From positions 1 to 7,251 of the forward strand of contig CALGZY010000104.1 in assembly GCA_937934355.1 (NCBI GenBank): a stretch of 7,251 nucleotides of DNA. Reading direction: 5' to 3'. The notes below the pieces were generated by a model. That model was not told the origin of the DNA. It did not search any database and was given only the letters and a program-made list of their open reading frames with translations. Of this stretch, positions 1 to 5,956 are shown in pieces (within the stretch, counting starts at the first letter, position 1; each line of letters begins with the position of its first letter). The position numbers and the translations under genes were made by a program. This stretch comes from an uncultured Collinsella sp. Its GTDB lineage: Bacteria > Actinomycetota > Coriobacteriia > Coriobacteriales > Coriobacteriaceae.

Positions 1-8
1 CGGGATTG

Positions 9-24
9 GTCAAAATCGTTTGAC
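9..24. repeat. Perfect inverted repeat GTCAAA-4-TTTGAC
   Basis: Six-base arms GTCAAA (9-14) and TTTGAC (19-24) are perfect reverse complements separated by ATCG. The size and spacing fit an operator for a dimeric regulator, but I cannot name a regulator family, and no promoter or gene can be tied to it inside the window. It could belong to a gene to the left. Confidence 0.4.
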
Positions 25-41
25 TATTAGCGGCTAAAATC

Positions 42-66
42 GCCCGGCGCTAACAGCCGGCCGGGC
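42..66. repeat. GC-rich hairpin GCCCGGC / GCCGGGC
   Basis: Arms at 42-48 and 60-66 are perfect 7-bp reverse complements around an 11-base loop. Read on the minus strand, the hairpin is followed by GATTTTA, a short T-run. It could therefore act as a weak terminator for leftward transcription, but the T-run is short and the loop long. A second small palindrome, TTAGC-G-GCTAA, lies just left at 28-38. Confidence 0.4.
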
Positions 67-169
67 CCCGTCGTCCAAAAATCACCCGTAAAGGCGCGTT
101 TATCTAATTTAATCTATCCCTTGTGGAATGCGGCTTGCTGGTGTTGTCTGGGCATTGATGGCTACATGG

Positions 170-203
170 TTCAAGAGGCGGCGGTGCTGTTGCTTGAATT
201 TTT
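170..203 (+). terminator. Weak imperfect terminator-like hairpin
   Basis: TTCAAG (170-175) pairs with CTTGAA (193-198). After a 2x2 internal loop, GCGGC (178-182) pairs with GCTGT (186-190), using two G-T pairs, around a 3-base loop. TTTTT (199-203) follows directly. This has the form of a plus-strand intrinsic terminator, but the stem is imperfect. It lies immediately before the much stronger hairpin at 210-252. Confidence 0.35.
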
Positions 204-209
204 GCAGTT

Positions 210-252
210 AAAGAGGCCCGTTTCCCTGGGTTGGGGAAACGGGCCTCTTTTT
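210..252. terminator. Strong bidirectional intrinsic terminator, 17-bp stem
   Basis: The arms 210-226 and 234-250 are perfect 17-bp reverse complements (AAAGAGGCCCGTTTCCC and its complement) around a 7-base loop. On the plus strand the stem runs into TTTTT; on the minus strand it also ends in TTT. It lies 44 bases past the stop codon of the minus-strand wall-protein gene (296-1294) and is its obvious terminator. The plus-strand T-run suggests it also stops rightward transcription, although no plus-strand gene is visible to its left. Confidence 0.9.
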
Positions 253-295
253 GTCTCTGGGCTTGTGGATTGGCGAAGGTAGTATGCTCTGGCGG

Positions 296-1294
296 CTATT
301 TTGAGTTCTTGAAGCGGCGTGTGGCTGTGGCGGTTATTCCGAGCCCCATGGCGGCGATTCCTGCTAGTGCGATTGCGCTTGGCGTTGTGTCGCCTGTGTT
401 TGCCAGCTTGTCGGCGGTCGTAGTTGCTTGCTTGCCGTTGCTCGAGTTCGCCTGCTTGGTGGAGCTCGATGGGGCGTCTTTGCCGGTCGCGGGCGAGCTG
501 GCGGGCTGCGCCGTCTCGGCTGGCTGCGCTGAGCTGGAGGGTTTTGTCGTCTCGGCGGGTTTCGTTATCTCGGGCGAGGTGGCCTTGTCTGCCGCGGCCT
601 TTGCCTCTTCGTATGCCTTGCAGGCATCGTCATATGCCGCTTGTGCCTTTTCCAAATCGCCGAGGAGCGCATCTCGCTTGGCTGTTTCCTCGTCGATGTG
701 GGCTTTGACTTCCTCCGCCGCACTTTCGAATCTCTGAATCTGTCTTTCCTGGCTTTCGAGGCGGCGTTGGTAGCTGTCAAGCGTCGTTTTGCAAGACTCT
801 TCTTGCAATTTTGCCGCCATGATTTCGGAGCGCAACTGTTTAATAGCTTCGCTGGGCGCCTCGTCGCCGAGTGCCTTAAGTGCCTCTAATTTTGCCTGAA
901 GGCTGCTTACCAGGTTGCTGGCCTCGTCGTATTTGGCTTGGGCTGCATCGACGTTCGCTTGCATGGCGGGAAGGAGTTCCCTACATTCGGCGGCATGCGC
1001 CAGCATAATGTCGCGGAGCTCTTGATCACTGGCAATCATATTATTGATTCCCGCAATTCTCTCGGGATTTGCGGCGTCCTCCGCTGCTTTGAGTTTTTTG
1101 AGCGCTTCCTGCATGGCTGCATACGCTTTTTCTTTTGCGGCGGCCGCATCTTCCGTTTGCAAGGCAACTGCACCGGTGGGGGAGCTGGTTTCTGCCGCGA
1201 TCGCCGTTGCGGGGGCGATTCCCGCGACAAGTGCCGCGGAAAGGGCGATGCCCACAGTTGCTCGTCTTGCTCTTCTTGCGAGAATGTCGTTCAT
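296..1294 (-). CDS. Secreted coiled-coil protein with LANTG sortase anchor
   Basis: A 332-residue surface protein. The N-terminus has a basic region (RRARR at 7-11), a hydrophobic core (about 13-27) and a probable signal peptidase site near AIAA (31-34). Residues about 46-235 are rich in Ala, Glu, Lys and Gln and look like long alpha-helical coiled coil; I see no enzymatic domain. A Pro/Ser/Thr/Ala-rich stretch (about 240-295) resembles a wall-spanning linker. The C-terminus has the full sorting pattern: LANTG (297-301), a hydrophobic segment (about 306-325) and a basic tail RRFKNSK. A sortase would cut between T and G and attach the protein to the cell wall. The start is well supported: GAGGTG lies 5 bases upstream of ATG. 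The gene is divergent from the ABC operon, apparently monocistronic, and ends before the 210-252 terminator. Its specific role is unknown; a structural or adhesive surface role is inference. Confidence 0.85.
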   Translation of the reverse strand: MNDILARRARRATVGIALSAALVAGIAPATAIAAETSSPTGAVALQTEDAAAAKEKAYAAMQEALKKLKAAEDAANPERIAGINNMIASDQELRDIMLAHAAECRELLPAMQANVDAAQAKYDEASNLVSSLQAKLEALKALGDEAPSEAIKQLRSEIMAAKLQEESCKTTLDSYQRRLESQERQIQRFESAAEEVKAHIDEETAKRDALLGDLEKAQAAYDDACKAYEEAKAAADKATSPEITKPAETTKPSSSAQPAETAQPASSPATGKDAPSSSTKQANSSNGKQATTTADKLANTGDTTPSAIALAGIAAMGLGITATATRRFKNSK

Positions 1295-1299
1295 CTCGG

Positions 1300-1305
1300 C
1301 ACCTC
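1300..1305 (-). promoter_or_regulatory. Ribosome binding site of the wall-protein gene
   Basis: The minus strand reads GAGGTG here, five bases before the ATG at 1294. This fixes the start of the wall-anchored protein. Confidence 0.75.
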
Positions 1306-1326
1306 ATTTCAAGGGTCGGCGACTAA

Positions 1327-1355
1327 CTTGGTAGCACTAATGTAAGTATACCAAG
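1327..1355. repeat. Inverted repeat CTTGGTA-15-TACCAAG over a promoter
   Basis: Perfect 7-bp arms lie at 1327-1333 and 1349-1355, with centres 22 bp apart, or about two helical turns. The right arm overlaps the extended -10 of the wall-protein gene, and the left arm lies just past its predicted transcription start. The geometry fits a dimeric repressor binding one DNA face. The regulator is unknown. A separate 8-bp palindrome GGTCGACC lies next to it at 1357-1364. Confidence 0.4.
1345..1353 (-). promoter_or_regulatory. Probable extended -10 promoter of the wall-protein gene
   Basis: The minus strand reads TGG-TATACT, a TGN extended -10 element with 5 of 6 consensus bases. No good TTGACA box lies 16-18 bases upstream, as often seen with extended -10 promoters. 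The predicted transcription start is near 1338, giving a leader of about 44 nt. The -10 overlaps one arm of the inverted repeat at 1327-1355, so regulation at this site is plausible. Confidence 0.5.
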
Positions 1356-1429
1356 CGGTCGACCCGACACTGGCTGGGTGCGCGCGTATACCTCTCTGAA
1401 AACTGAATCCCGTTAGAAATGACGAGTTG

Positions 1430-1459
1430 TTTACGCTTCTTTTGGGGTGGCGGTACTAT
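1430..1459 (+). promoter_or_regulatory. Possible promoter of the ABC exporter operon
   Basis: TTTACG (1430-1435) and TACTAT (1454-1459) are separated by 18 bases. The -10 matches TATAAT at 4 of 6 positions and the -35 is weak. A start near 1466 would give a leader of about 38 nt before the ATG at 1504, which supports that ATG over an upstream TTG at 1471. This is based on similarity to consensus only. Confidence 0.4.
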
Positions 1460-1488
1460 CATGATTCGAATTGAATGTGGATGATGAT

Positions 1489-1494
1489 AGGGAG
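1489..1494 (+). promoter_or_regulatory. Ribosome binding site deciding the first exporter start
   Basis: AGGGAG lies nine bases before the ATG at 1504. An in-frame TTG at 1471 would add 11 residues but has no comparable site in front of it. This motif therefore favours the ATG. Confidence 0.7.
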
Positions 1495-1503
1495 CGCCTT
1501 TTT

Positions 1504-3360
1504 ATGATTGAGCTGCTTAGGCGTTTTGGTGGTAAGTTTCGCCGGTATATGGTGATCGGTCCTGCGTGCAAGCTGATCGAAGTGATCTTTGACCTGCTGA
1601 CGCCGCTGGTGATTGCCCAGATGATCGATAAGGGCATTGGCTCGCACGACGTGAACGCCGTTATCCACTACGGCATGGTACTTGGCGCCATGGCTGTGAT
1701 CGGCATCTCGTTTACGCTCGTCTGCCAAAAGATGGCGGCGCTGACTTCGCAGGGCATGGGTACCGACATTCGCGGTGCACTCTACCAGCACATCAACGAA
1801 CTGAGCTATGTCGAACTCGATTGCTTTGGAACGCCGTCGCTCATCACGCGCATTACCAACGATGTCAACCAGGTGCAGCTCGCTGTGGCGCTGGGCGTGC
1901 GCATGCTCATCCGCTGGCCCTTCTTGGCGGTGGGTTCTATGTGCGCGGCCCTTGCCATCGACCTTAAGCTCGGCATCATCTTTTTGATTTGCACGCCCGC
2001 CATCGGCTTGGTGTTTTGGTTTGTCATGGCGCGCTGCATTCCGTACTACAAGCAGCTGCAGGCAAAGCTCGACCGCATCGCGCTTGTCTGCCGCGAGGGG
2101 CTTTCGGGTGCCCGCGTGGTCCGCGCGTTTGTGCGCGAAGACCACGAGCGCGAGCGTTTTGCTCGTGCGGCCGACGACCAGGCGCATGTCGCCATCGCGG
2201 TGGGTAAGCTCTCGTCGGTCCTTAACCCCGTCACGTTTTTGGTGATGAATCTGGGCGTGTGCGCCATCCTGTGGGTGGGCGGCATCCAGGTCAACGTGGG
2301 TGAGCTTACGCAGGGCCAGGTCATGGCGTTTGTGAACTACATGACGCAGACCCTCACCTCCATCGTCTACGTGGCCAACCTGGTCGTTGTCTTTACCAAG
2401 GCGAGCGCCAGCGCGTCGCGCATCAACGAGGTGCTCAATTGCGAGCCGAGCATCACCGACGAGGGCAACCAGCCGGTCGCGCTGCCTGAGCCGAGCGACC
2501 TGGCGGGTGGCGCTGTTCCGGTCCCTGCGCTGAGCTTTGACCATGCGAGCTTTTCGTTTGGCGCGGGCGCGGCAAATGCCGTGAGCGATGTGACCCTGGA
2601 GCTGCCGCTGGGCAAAACGCTCGGCATTATCGGCGGCACGGGCAGCGGCAAGTCCACACTCGTCTCGCTTATCCCGCGCCTGTACGATGTGAGCACCGGC
2701 CGCGTGAGCGTGATGGGCGCCGACGTGCACACCTGGCCGCTCGACCAGCTGCGCAGTGTGGTCGCGACCGTTCCGCAGCGCGCTTCGCTGGTGAGCGGCA
2801 CAATCCGCAGCAACCTGACCTGGCGCGACGAGGCAGCAACCGACGAGGAGCTCTGGGCGGCGCTCGATATGGCGCAGGCCAGCGAGTTCGTGCGCGACAA
2901 GCCCCAGGGCTTAGATGCTCCGGTCGAGGCGGGCGGCAAGAACTTTAGCGGTGGCCAACGTCAGCGTCTGACCATTGCGCGTGCTCTGGTGGGCTCGCCG
3001 CAGATCCTGATCATGGATGATTCCGCATCGGCGCTCGACTTTAAGACTGACGCGGCGCTTCGCCGTGCCATCCGCGAGCGCAGTGTGCGCGGTGCCGCCG
3101 AGGGCGGGTTGCCGCTGACGACGGTGATCGTGAGCCAACGCGTTTCAACCGTGCGCGATGCCGACATAATCTGCGTGCTCGATCACGGCTCGGTCGCGGG
3201 CCTGGGCACGCACGATGAGCTGTACGCGACCTGCCAGCTCTACCGCGAGATCTGCCAGTCGCAGCTTCGCCGCGAGGAGCTCGAGGGCCAGCAGGGGAGT
3301 GCGGCGCCCGCGTCCGCCCCGACTGCCCCCGCATCCGCCTGCGCAAAGGAGGGCTGCTAA
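1504..3360 (+). CDS. ABC exporter half-transporter, degenerate-site subunit
   Basis: A 618-residue fusion of six membrane helices (about 15-40, 53-75, 134-152, 157-177, 238-260, 270-297) and an ATPase domain. It is the first partner of a heterodimeric type IV ABC exporter in the plasma membrane, similar in architecture to BmrC/BmrD and TM287/288, which move drugs, lipids or peptides outward. Visible motifs are Walker A GGTGSGKST (377-385), Q-loop Gln425, an intact signature FSGGQ (481-485) and Walker B ILIMD (501-505). The catalytic Glu after Walker B is Asp506 (DDSASALD), and the switch His is Gln545 (SQR). Its own Walker A/B side is therefore expected to bind ATP but hydrolyse it poorly, while its intact signature completes the partner's active site. 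The tail after about 590 is an unusual Ala/Pro-rich stretch ending EGC. The ATG at 1504 is preferred over an in-frame TTG at 1471 because AGGGAG precedes it. Its stop codon abuts the partner's ATG. The substrate cannot be told from sequence. Confidence 0.93.
   Translation: MIELLRRFGGKFRRYMVIGPACKLIEVIFDLLTPLVIAQMIDKGIGSHDVNAVIHYGMVLGAMAVIGISFTLVCQKMAALTSQGMGTDIRGALYQHINELSYVELDCFGTPSLITRITNDVNQVQLAVALGVRMLIRWPFLAVGSMCAALAIDLKLGIIFLICTPAIGLVFWFVMARCIPYYKQLQAKLDRIALVCREGLSGARVVRAFVREDHERERFARAADDQAHVAIAVGKLSSVLNPVTFLVMNLGVCAILWVGGIQVNVGELTQGQVMAFVNYMTQTLTSIVYVANLVVVFTKASASASRINEVLNCEPSITDEGNQPVALPEPSDLAGGAVPVPALSFDHASFSFGAGAANAVSDVTLELPLGKTLGIIGGTGSGKSTLVSLIPRLYDVSTGRVSVMGADVHTWPLDQLRSVVATVPQRASLVSGTIRSNLTWRDEAATDEELWAALDMAQASEFVRDKPQGLDAPVEAGGKNFSGGQRQRLTIARALVGSPQILIMDDSASALDFKTDAALRRAIRERSVRGAAEGGLPLTTVIVSQRVSTVRDADIICVLDHGSVAGLGTHDELYATCQLYREICQSQLRREELEGQQGSAAPASAPTAPASACAKEGC
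3348..3353 (+). promoter_or_regulatory. Ribosome binding site of the second exporter subunit
   Basis: GGAGGG lies inside the last codons of the first subunit, seven bases before the ATG at 3361. It makes the two genes translationally adjacent, which fits production of the two subunits in matched amounts. Confidence 0.8.
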
Positions 3361-5220
3361 ATGAATCCGTATACTTCTTCCGGTTCGGTCGCCACGATGA
3401 CGGCCAACGTGTCCGGCAACGACAAGCTCAACGACCTGGGCGACGGTCCGCGCCAGCCTGGCGACCCCGAGCGTTATCCTGTGGGTGCGGTGACCCACCG
3501 TCTGATGGGCTACGTTCGTCCGCATCGCATTTCGTTTGTTGCGTCGTTTGTGAGTGCCGCCATCTCCGTGATTCTGCAGCTCTACACGCCGATTCTCATC
3601 GGCGAGGGCATCGACCTTATCGTCGCCGCCGGGCAGGTGGACTTCGACGCGCTGCTGCCGCTCGTTACCAAACTCGCGCTCGTCGTGGTAGGTGCCGCGG
3701 CCTTCCAGTGGCTGCAGGGCTACTGCGTCAACCGCCTGTCCTACGAAACGGTGCGCGACATGCGCGTGGAGGCGAGCGATAAGCTCAGCCGCATGCCGCT
3801 CAGCTTTATCGACAGCCATGCCCACGGCGACCTCATGAGCCGCGTGGTCAACGACGTCGACCAGGTGGGCGACGGTCTGCTGCAGGGCTTCACGCAGCTC
3901 TTCACCGGTGTTATTACCATCGTGGGCACGCTCGCGTTTATGCTTTCCATCAACCTGACCATGACGCTCGTGGTGGTACTCGTCACGCCGCTTTCCATTT
4001 TTGCAGCCGGTGCTATCGCCAAGCTCTCCAACAAAAGCTTTACGGCACAGCAGCGTATTCAAGGGCAGCTCGGTGGTCATATCGAGGAGTACGTAGGCGA
4101 GCAAAAGCTTGTCGATGCCTTTGCCTATGGTCCCAACGCCCAGCAGCGCTTCGATGCCCTCAATGCCGAGCTCTACACCGCGGGCGAGCGCGCGCAGTTT
4201 ATGGGTTCGCTCTCCAACCCCGGTACGCGTTTTATCAATAACATCATCTATGCCGTGGTCGCTGTGATCGGCTGCGTGGGCGTGATCACGGGCGTGCCCG
4301 CGGCGCTTACGGTGGGCGGCGTGCAGATCTTCCTGTCCTATGCCAACCAGTACACCAAGCCGTTCAACGAGGTCACCAATGTCATTACGCAGATCCAGAC
4401 CGCGTACGCCTCGGCGCGCCGCATGTTTGCGCTGCTCGATGCCCGCGAGCAGGAGCCCGATGCGGCGGATGCCGTGGAACTTGCCGCCCCGCAGGGCGAG
4501 GTCGCCTTTGAGCATGTGGACTTTAGCTACGTGCCCGACCGCAAACTGCTGCAGGATATCTGCATCGAGGCTAAGCCCGGCATGCGCTTTGCCCTGGTCG
4601 GCCCCACGGGCTGCGGCAAGACGACGCTCATCAACCTGCTGCTGCGCTTTTACGATATCGATGCCGGACGCATCATGGTCGATGGCAGGTCTTCGCGTGA
4701 CTACACGCGCGCAAGCCTTCGCCGTGCCTTTGGCATGGTGCTGCAGGACACTTGGCTGTTCGAGGGCACGGTGGCGGAAAACATCGCTTACGGTTGCCCG
4801 GATGCCACGCGCGAGCAGGTTATCGAGGCGGCCAAGTGCGCGCACGCACACAAGTTTATCGTGCAGCTGCCAGGCGGCTACGATACAGTCATCGGCGAGG
4901 ACGGCGGCACGTTTAGCCAGGGTCAAAAACAGCTGCTGTGCATCGCGCGTGTCATGCTCACCGACCCGGCGATTCTGCTGCTGGACGAGGCAACGTCGAG
5001 CATCGATACTCGCACCGAGCTGCAGGTGCAGGCGGCATTCGACGAGCTCATGGCCGGCCGCACGAGCTTTGTGGTGGCGCATCGCCTGAGCACGATTCGC
5101 AACGCCGACTGCATCCTGGTGATGCGCGACGGCCGGATTATCGAGCGCGGCACGCACGACGAGCTGCTAGCGGCAGGCGGCTTCTACGCCGAACTCTACC
5201 GCAGCCAGTTTGCCCAGTAG
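3361..5220 (+). CDS. ABC exporter half-transporter, catalytic-site subunit
   Basis: A 619-residue half-transporter, partner of the gene just before it. A hydrophilic Gly/Pro-containing N-terminus of about 50 residues precedes the six-helix domain (first helices about 57-84, 100-122, 178-196, 199-220, then two around 287-335). The ATPase domain shows Walker A GPTGCGKTT (414-422), Q-loop Gln462, Walker B ILLLD (538-542) with catalytic Glu543, D-loop SSID and switch His574. The signature is FSQGQ (518-522) instead of the usual SGGQ. The defects complement those of the first subunit: this protein's Walker A/B and His pair with the partner's intact FSGGQ to form the hydrolysing site, and its altered signature faces the partner's Asp506/Gln545 site. 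The start is fixed by GGAGGG seven bases upstream; the previous stop codon is immediately adjacent. No gene follows in the operon; a small hairpin lies 17 bases past the stop. The substrate is unknown; multidrug or lipid export is a family-level inference. Confidence 0.93.
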   Translation: MNPYTSSGSVATMTANVSGNDKLNDLGDGPRQPGDPERYPVGAVTHRLMGYVRPHRISFVASFVSAAISVILQLYTPILIGEGIDLIVAAGQVDFDALLPLVTKLALVVVGAAAFQWLQGYCVNRLSYETVRDMRVEASDKLSRMPLSFIDSHAHGDLMSRVVNDVDQVGDGLLQGFTQLFTGVITIVGTLAFMLSINLTMTLVVVLVTPLSIFAAGAIAKLSNKSFTAQQRIQGQLGGHIEEYVGEQKLVDAFAYGPNAQQRFDALNAELYTAGERAQFMGSLSNPGTRFINNIIYAVVAVIGCVGVITGVPAALTVGGVQIFLSYANQYTKPFNEVTNVITQIQTAYASARRMFALLDAREQEPDAADAVELAAPQGEVAFEHVDFSYVPDRKLLQDICIEAKPGMRFALVGPTGCGKTTLINLLLRFYDIDAGRIMVDGRSSRDYTRASLRRAFGMVLQDTWLFEGTVAENIAYGCPDATREQVIEAAKCAHAHKFIVQLPGGYDTVIGEDGGTFSQGQKQLLCIARVMLTDPAILLLDEATSSIDTRTELQVQAAFDELMAGRTSFVVAHRLSTIRNADCILVMRDGRIIERGTHDELLAAGGFYAELYRSQFAQ

Positions 5221-5236
5221 GGGCTACCGATTAGCG

Positions 5237-5255
5237 GCAGATGGTTTACATCTGC
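5237..5255 (+). terminator. Small perfect hairpin after the exporter operon
   Basis: GCAGATG (5237-5243) and CATCTGC (5249-5255) form a perfect 7-bp stem with a 5-base loop, 17 bases after the exporter stop codon. The following sequence GTTGTTAGT has no clean T-run, so as a terminator it would be weak. It could instead be a regulatory hairpin or an operator just upstream of the flavodoxin promoter. Confidence 0.4.
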
Positions 5256-5256
5256 G

Positions 5257-5285
5257 TTGTTAGTACTAAGATATTCATCTAATAA
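5257..5285 (+). promoter_or_regulatory. Possible flavodoxin promoter with palindromic operator
   Basis: TTGTTA (5257-5262) and TAATAA (5280-5285) are exactly 17 bases apart, matching a sigma-70-type layout, although both boxes are imperfect. A perfect 10-bp palindrome TTAGTACTAA (5260-5269) overlaps the -35 box and the start of the spacer, a position where a bound regulator would block RNA polymerase. The surrounding bases are clearly more AT-rich than the flanking genes. This is an inference from consensus and position. Confidence 0.4.
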
Positions 5286-5331
5286 ATTGCATTAGTGGCT
5301 TTAGTTTTGGGGGAAACGAGGCAACGTGACT

Positions 5332-5883
5332 ATGACGTGCTCTTTGGTGGTTAACAGCAAGAGCGGTAATACCAGGATGGTTTCGGGCGCGATCAAGCGC
5401 GCTCTGCAGGCTGCGGGCGTTGAGTTTGTCCATGCCGCGGCGTTGAGCGACGATGCGGATGCAGATCAGGTTGCGCTCGAGGCGCAGGGCGCCTGCGCGG
5501 CCGACACGGTGCTCGTCGGTTTTTGGTGCGACAAGGGCGCGTGCACGCCTTCGGTTGCCGCGCTGCTCTCCGCTCTGCACGGCAAGCGCGTTTTCCTCTT
5601 TGGTACCTGCGGTTTTGGCGCCGACCAGAGCTATTATCAGCAGATTATCAATCGCGTGACCTCCAATTTGGCCGAGGATGCCGAGCTTGTGGGTTGGGCA
5701 ATGTGCCAGGGCAAGATGGGTCCCGCGGTCAAGCAGCGCTACGAGGCCATGCTCGAGCAAGATCCCGACAATGTCCGCTTTAAGATGCTGCTCGATAACT
5801 GGGTCGCCGCAAAGGATCACCCCACCAAGGAAGATCTGGACAACATGGCTGCAGCCGCCAAGAAGGCCGTGCTGGGCGAGTAG
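5332..5883 (+). CDS. Flavodoxin-family protein
   Basis: A 183-residue protein with a flavodoxin-like fold, expected to bind FMN and carry electrons in the cytoplasm. The first strand leads into the phosphate-binding loop SKSGNT (9-14). A 60s loop GFWCDKG (63-69) supplies an aromatic residue likely to stack on the flavin. GTCGFG (91-96), CQGKM (125-129) and HPTKEDL (163-169) follow. It is a little longer than classic short-chain flavodoxins, with a helical C-terminal extension. From memory, the same motif order occurs in gut-anaerobe flavodoxins that include BilS, the accessory protein found beside bilirubin reductase. No such reductase is present here, so I do not assign that name. The start is ambiguous: GAGG (5318-5321) lies 4 bases before an in-frame GTG at 5326 and 10 before the ATG at 5332; the difference is two residues. 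The gene appears monocistronic, with its own promoter region and a strong terminator. The redox partner is unknown. Confidence 0.88.
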   Translation: MTCSLVVNSKSGNTRMVSGAIKRALQAAGVEFVHAAALSDDADADQVALEAQGACAADTVLVGFWCDKGACTPSVAALLSALHGKRVFLFGTCGFGADQSYYQQIINRVTSNLAEDAELVGWAMCQGKMGPAVKQRYEAMLEQDPDNVRFKMLLDNWVAAKDHPTKEDLDNMAAAAKKAVLGE

Positions 5884-5925
5884 CTTCGCCGCTCGCGGTC
5901 CTTCGCGCAAAACAATACAAATGTG

Positions 5926-5956
5926 AAAGCCTCGAAATCCTCGAGGCTTTTTTCTT
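5926..5956 (+). terminator. Intrinsic terminator of the flavodoxin gene
   Basis: AAAGCCTCGA (5926-5935) pairs perfectly with TCGAGGCTTT (5941-5950) around a 5-base loop, followed by TTTCTT. It starts 42 bases after the flavodoxin stop codon. A-rich bases on the left mean it could also act leftward. Confidence 0.9.

Larger units (their letters stand above)
1..209. other. Left intergenic region, no convincing gene
   Basis: I see no protein-coding gene here. The region holds several inverted repeats listed separately (9-24, 42-66, 170-203) and an AT-rich patch around 95-120. One 27-codon open frame (128-211) ends in four cysteine codons but has no ribosome binding site; it is discussed as a finding. 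No tRNA or known riboswitch core was recognised. The gene to the left, if any, lies outside the window. Confidence 0.6.

Noticed and set aside
231..737. A 168-codon plus-strand open frame opposite the wall-protein gene
   Set aside because: It begins inside a terminator hairpin and is Ala/Ser/Val-rich as a mirror of the coiled-coil gene; the minus strand has signal peptide, sorting signal and ribosome site.
1471..1503. Upstream TTG start for the first exporter subunit
   Set aside because: No ribosome site precedes it, it starts within a few bases of the predicted transcription start, and the ATG at 1504 has AGGGAG at good spacing.
1459..2730. A 423-codon minus-strand open frame opposite the first exporter gene
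   Set aside because: Same shadow pattern, no recognisable fold, and no ribosome site; the plus-strand gene is unambiguous.
3145..5157. A 670-codon minus-strand open frame opposite the second exporter gene
   Set aside because: Its composition (long runs rich in His, Arg, Asp and Ala, no domain) is that of a reverse-strand shadow of a GC-rich gene. The plus strand has full ABC transporter motifs.
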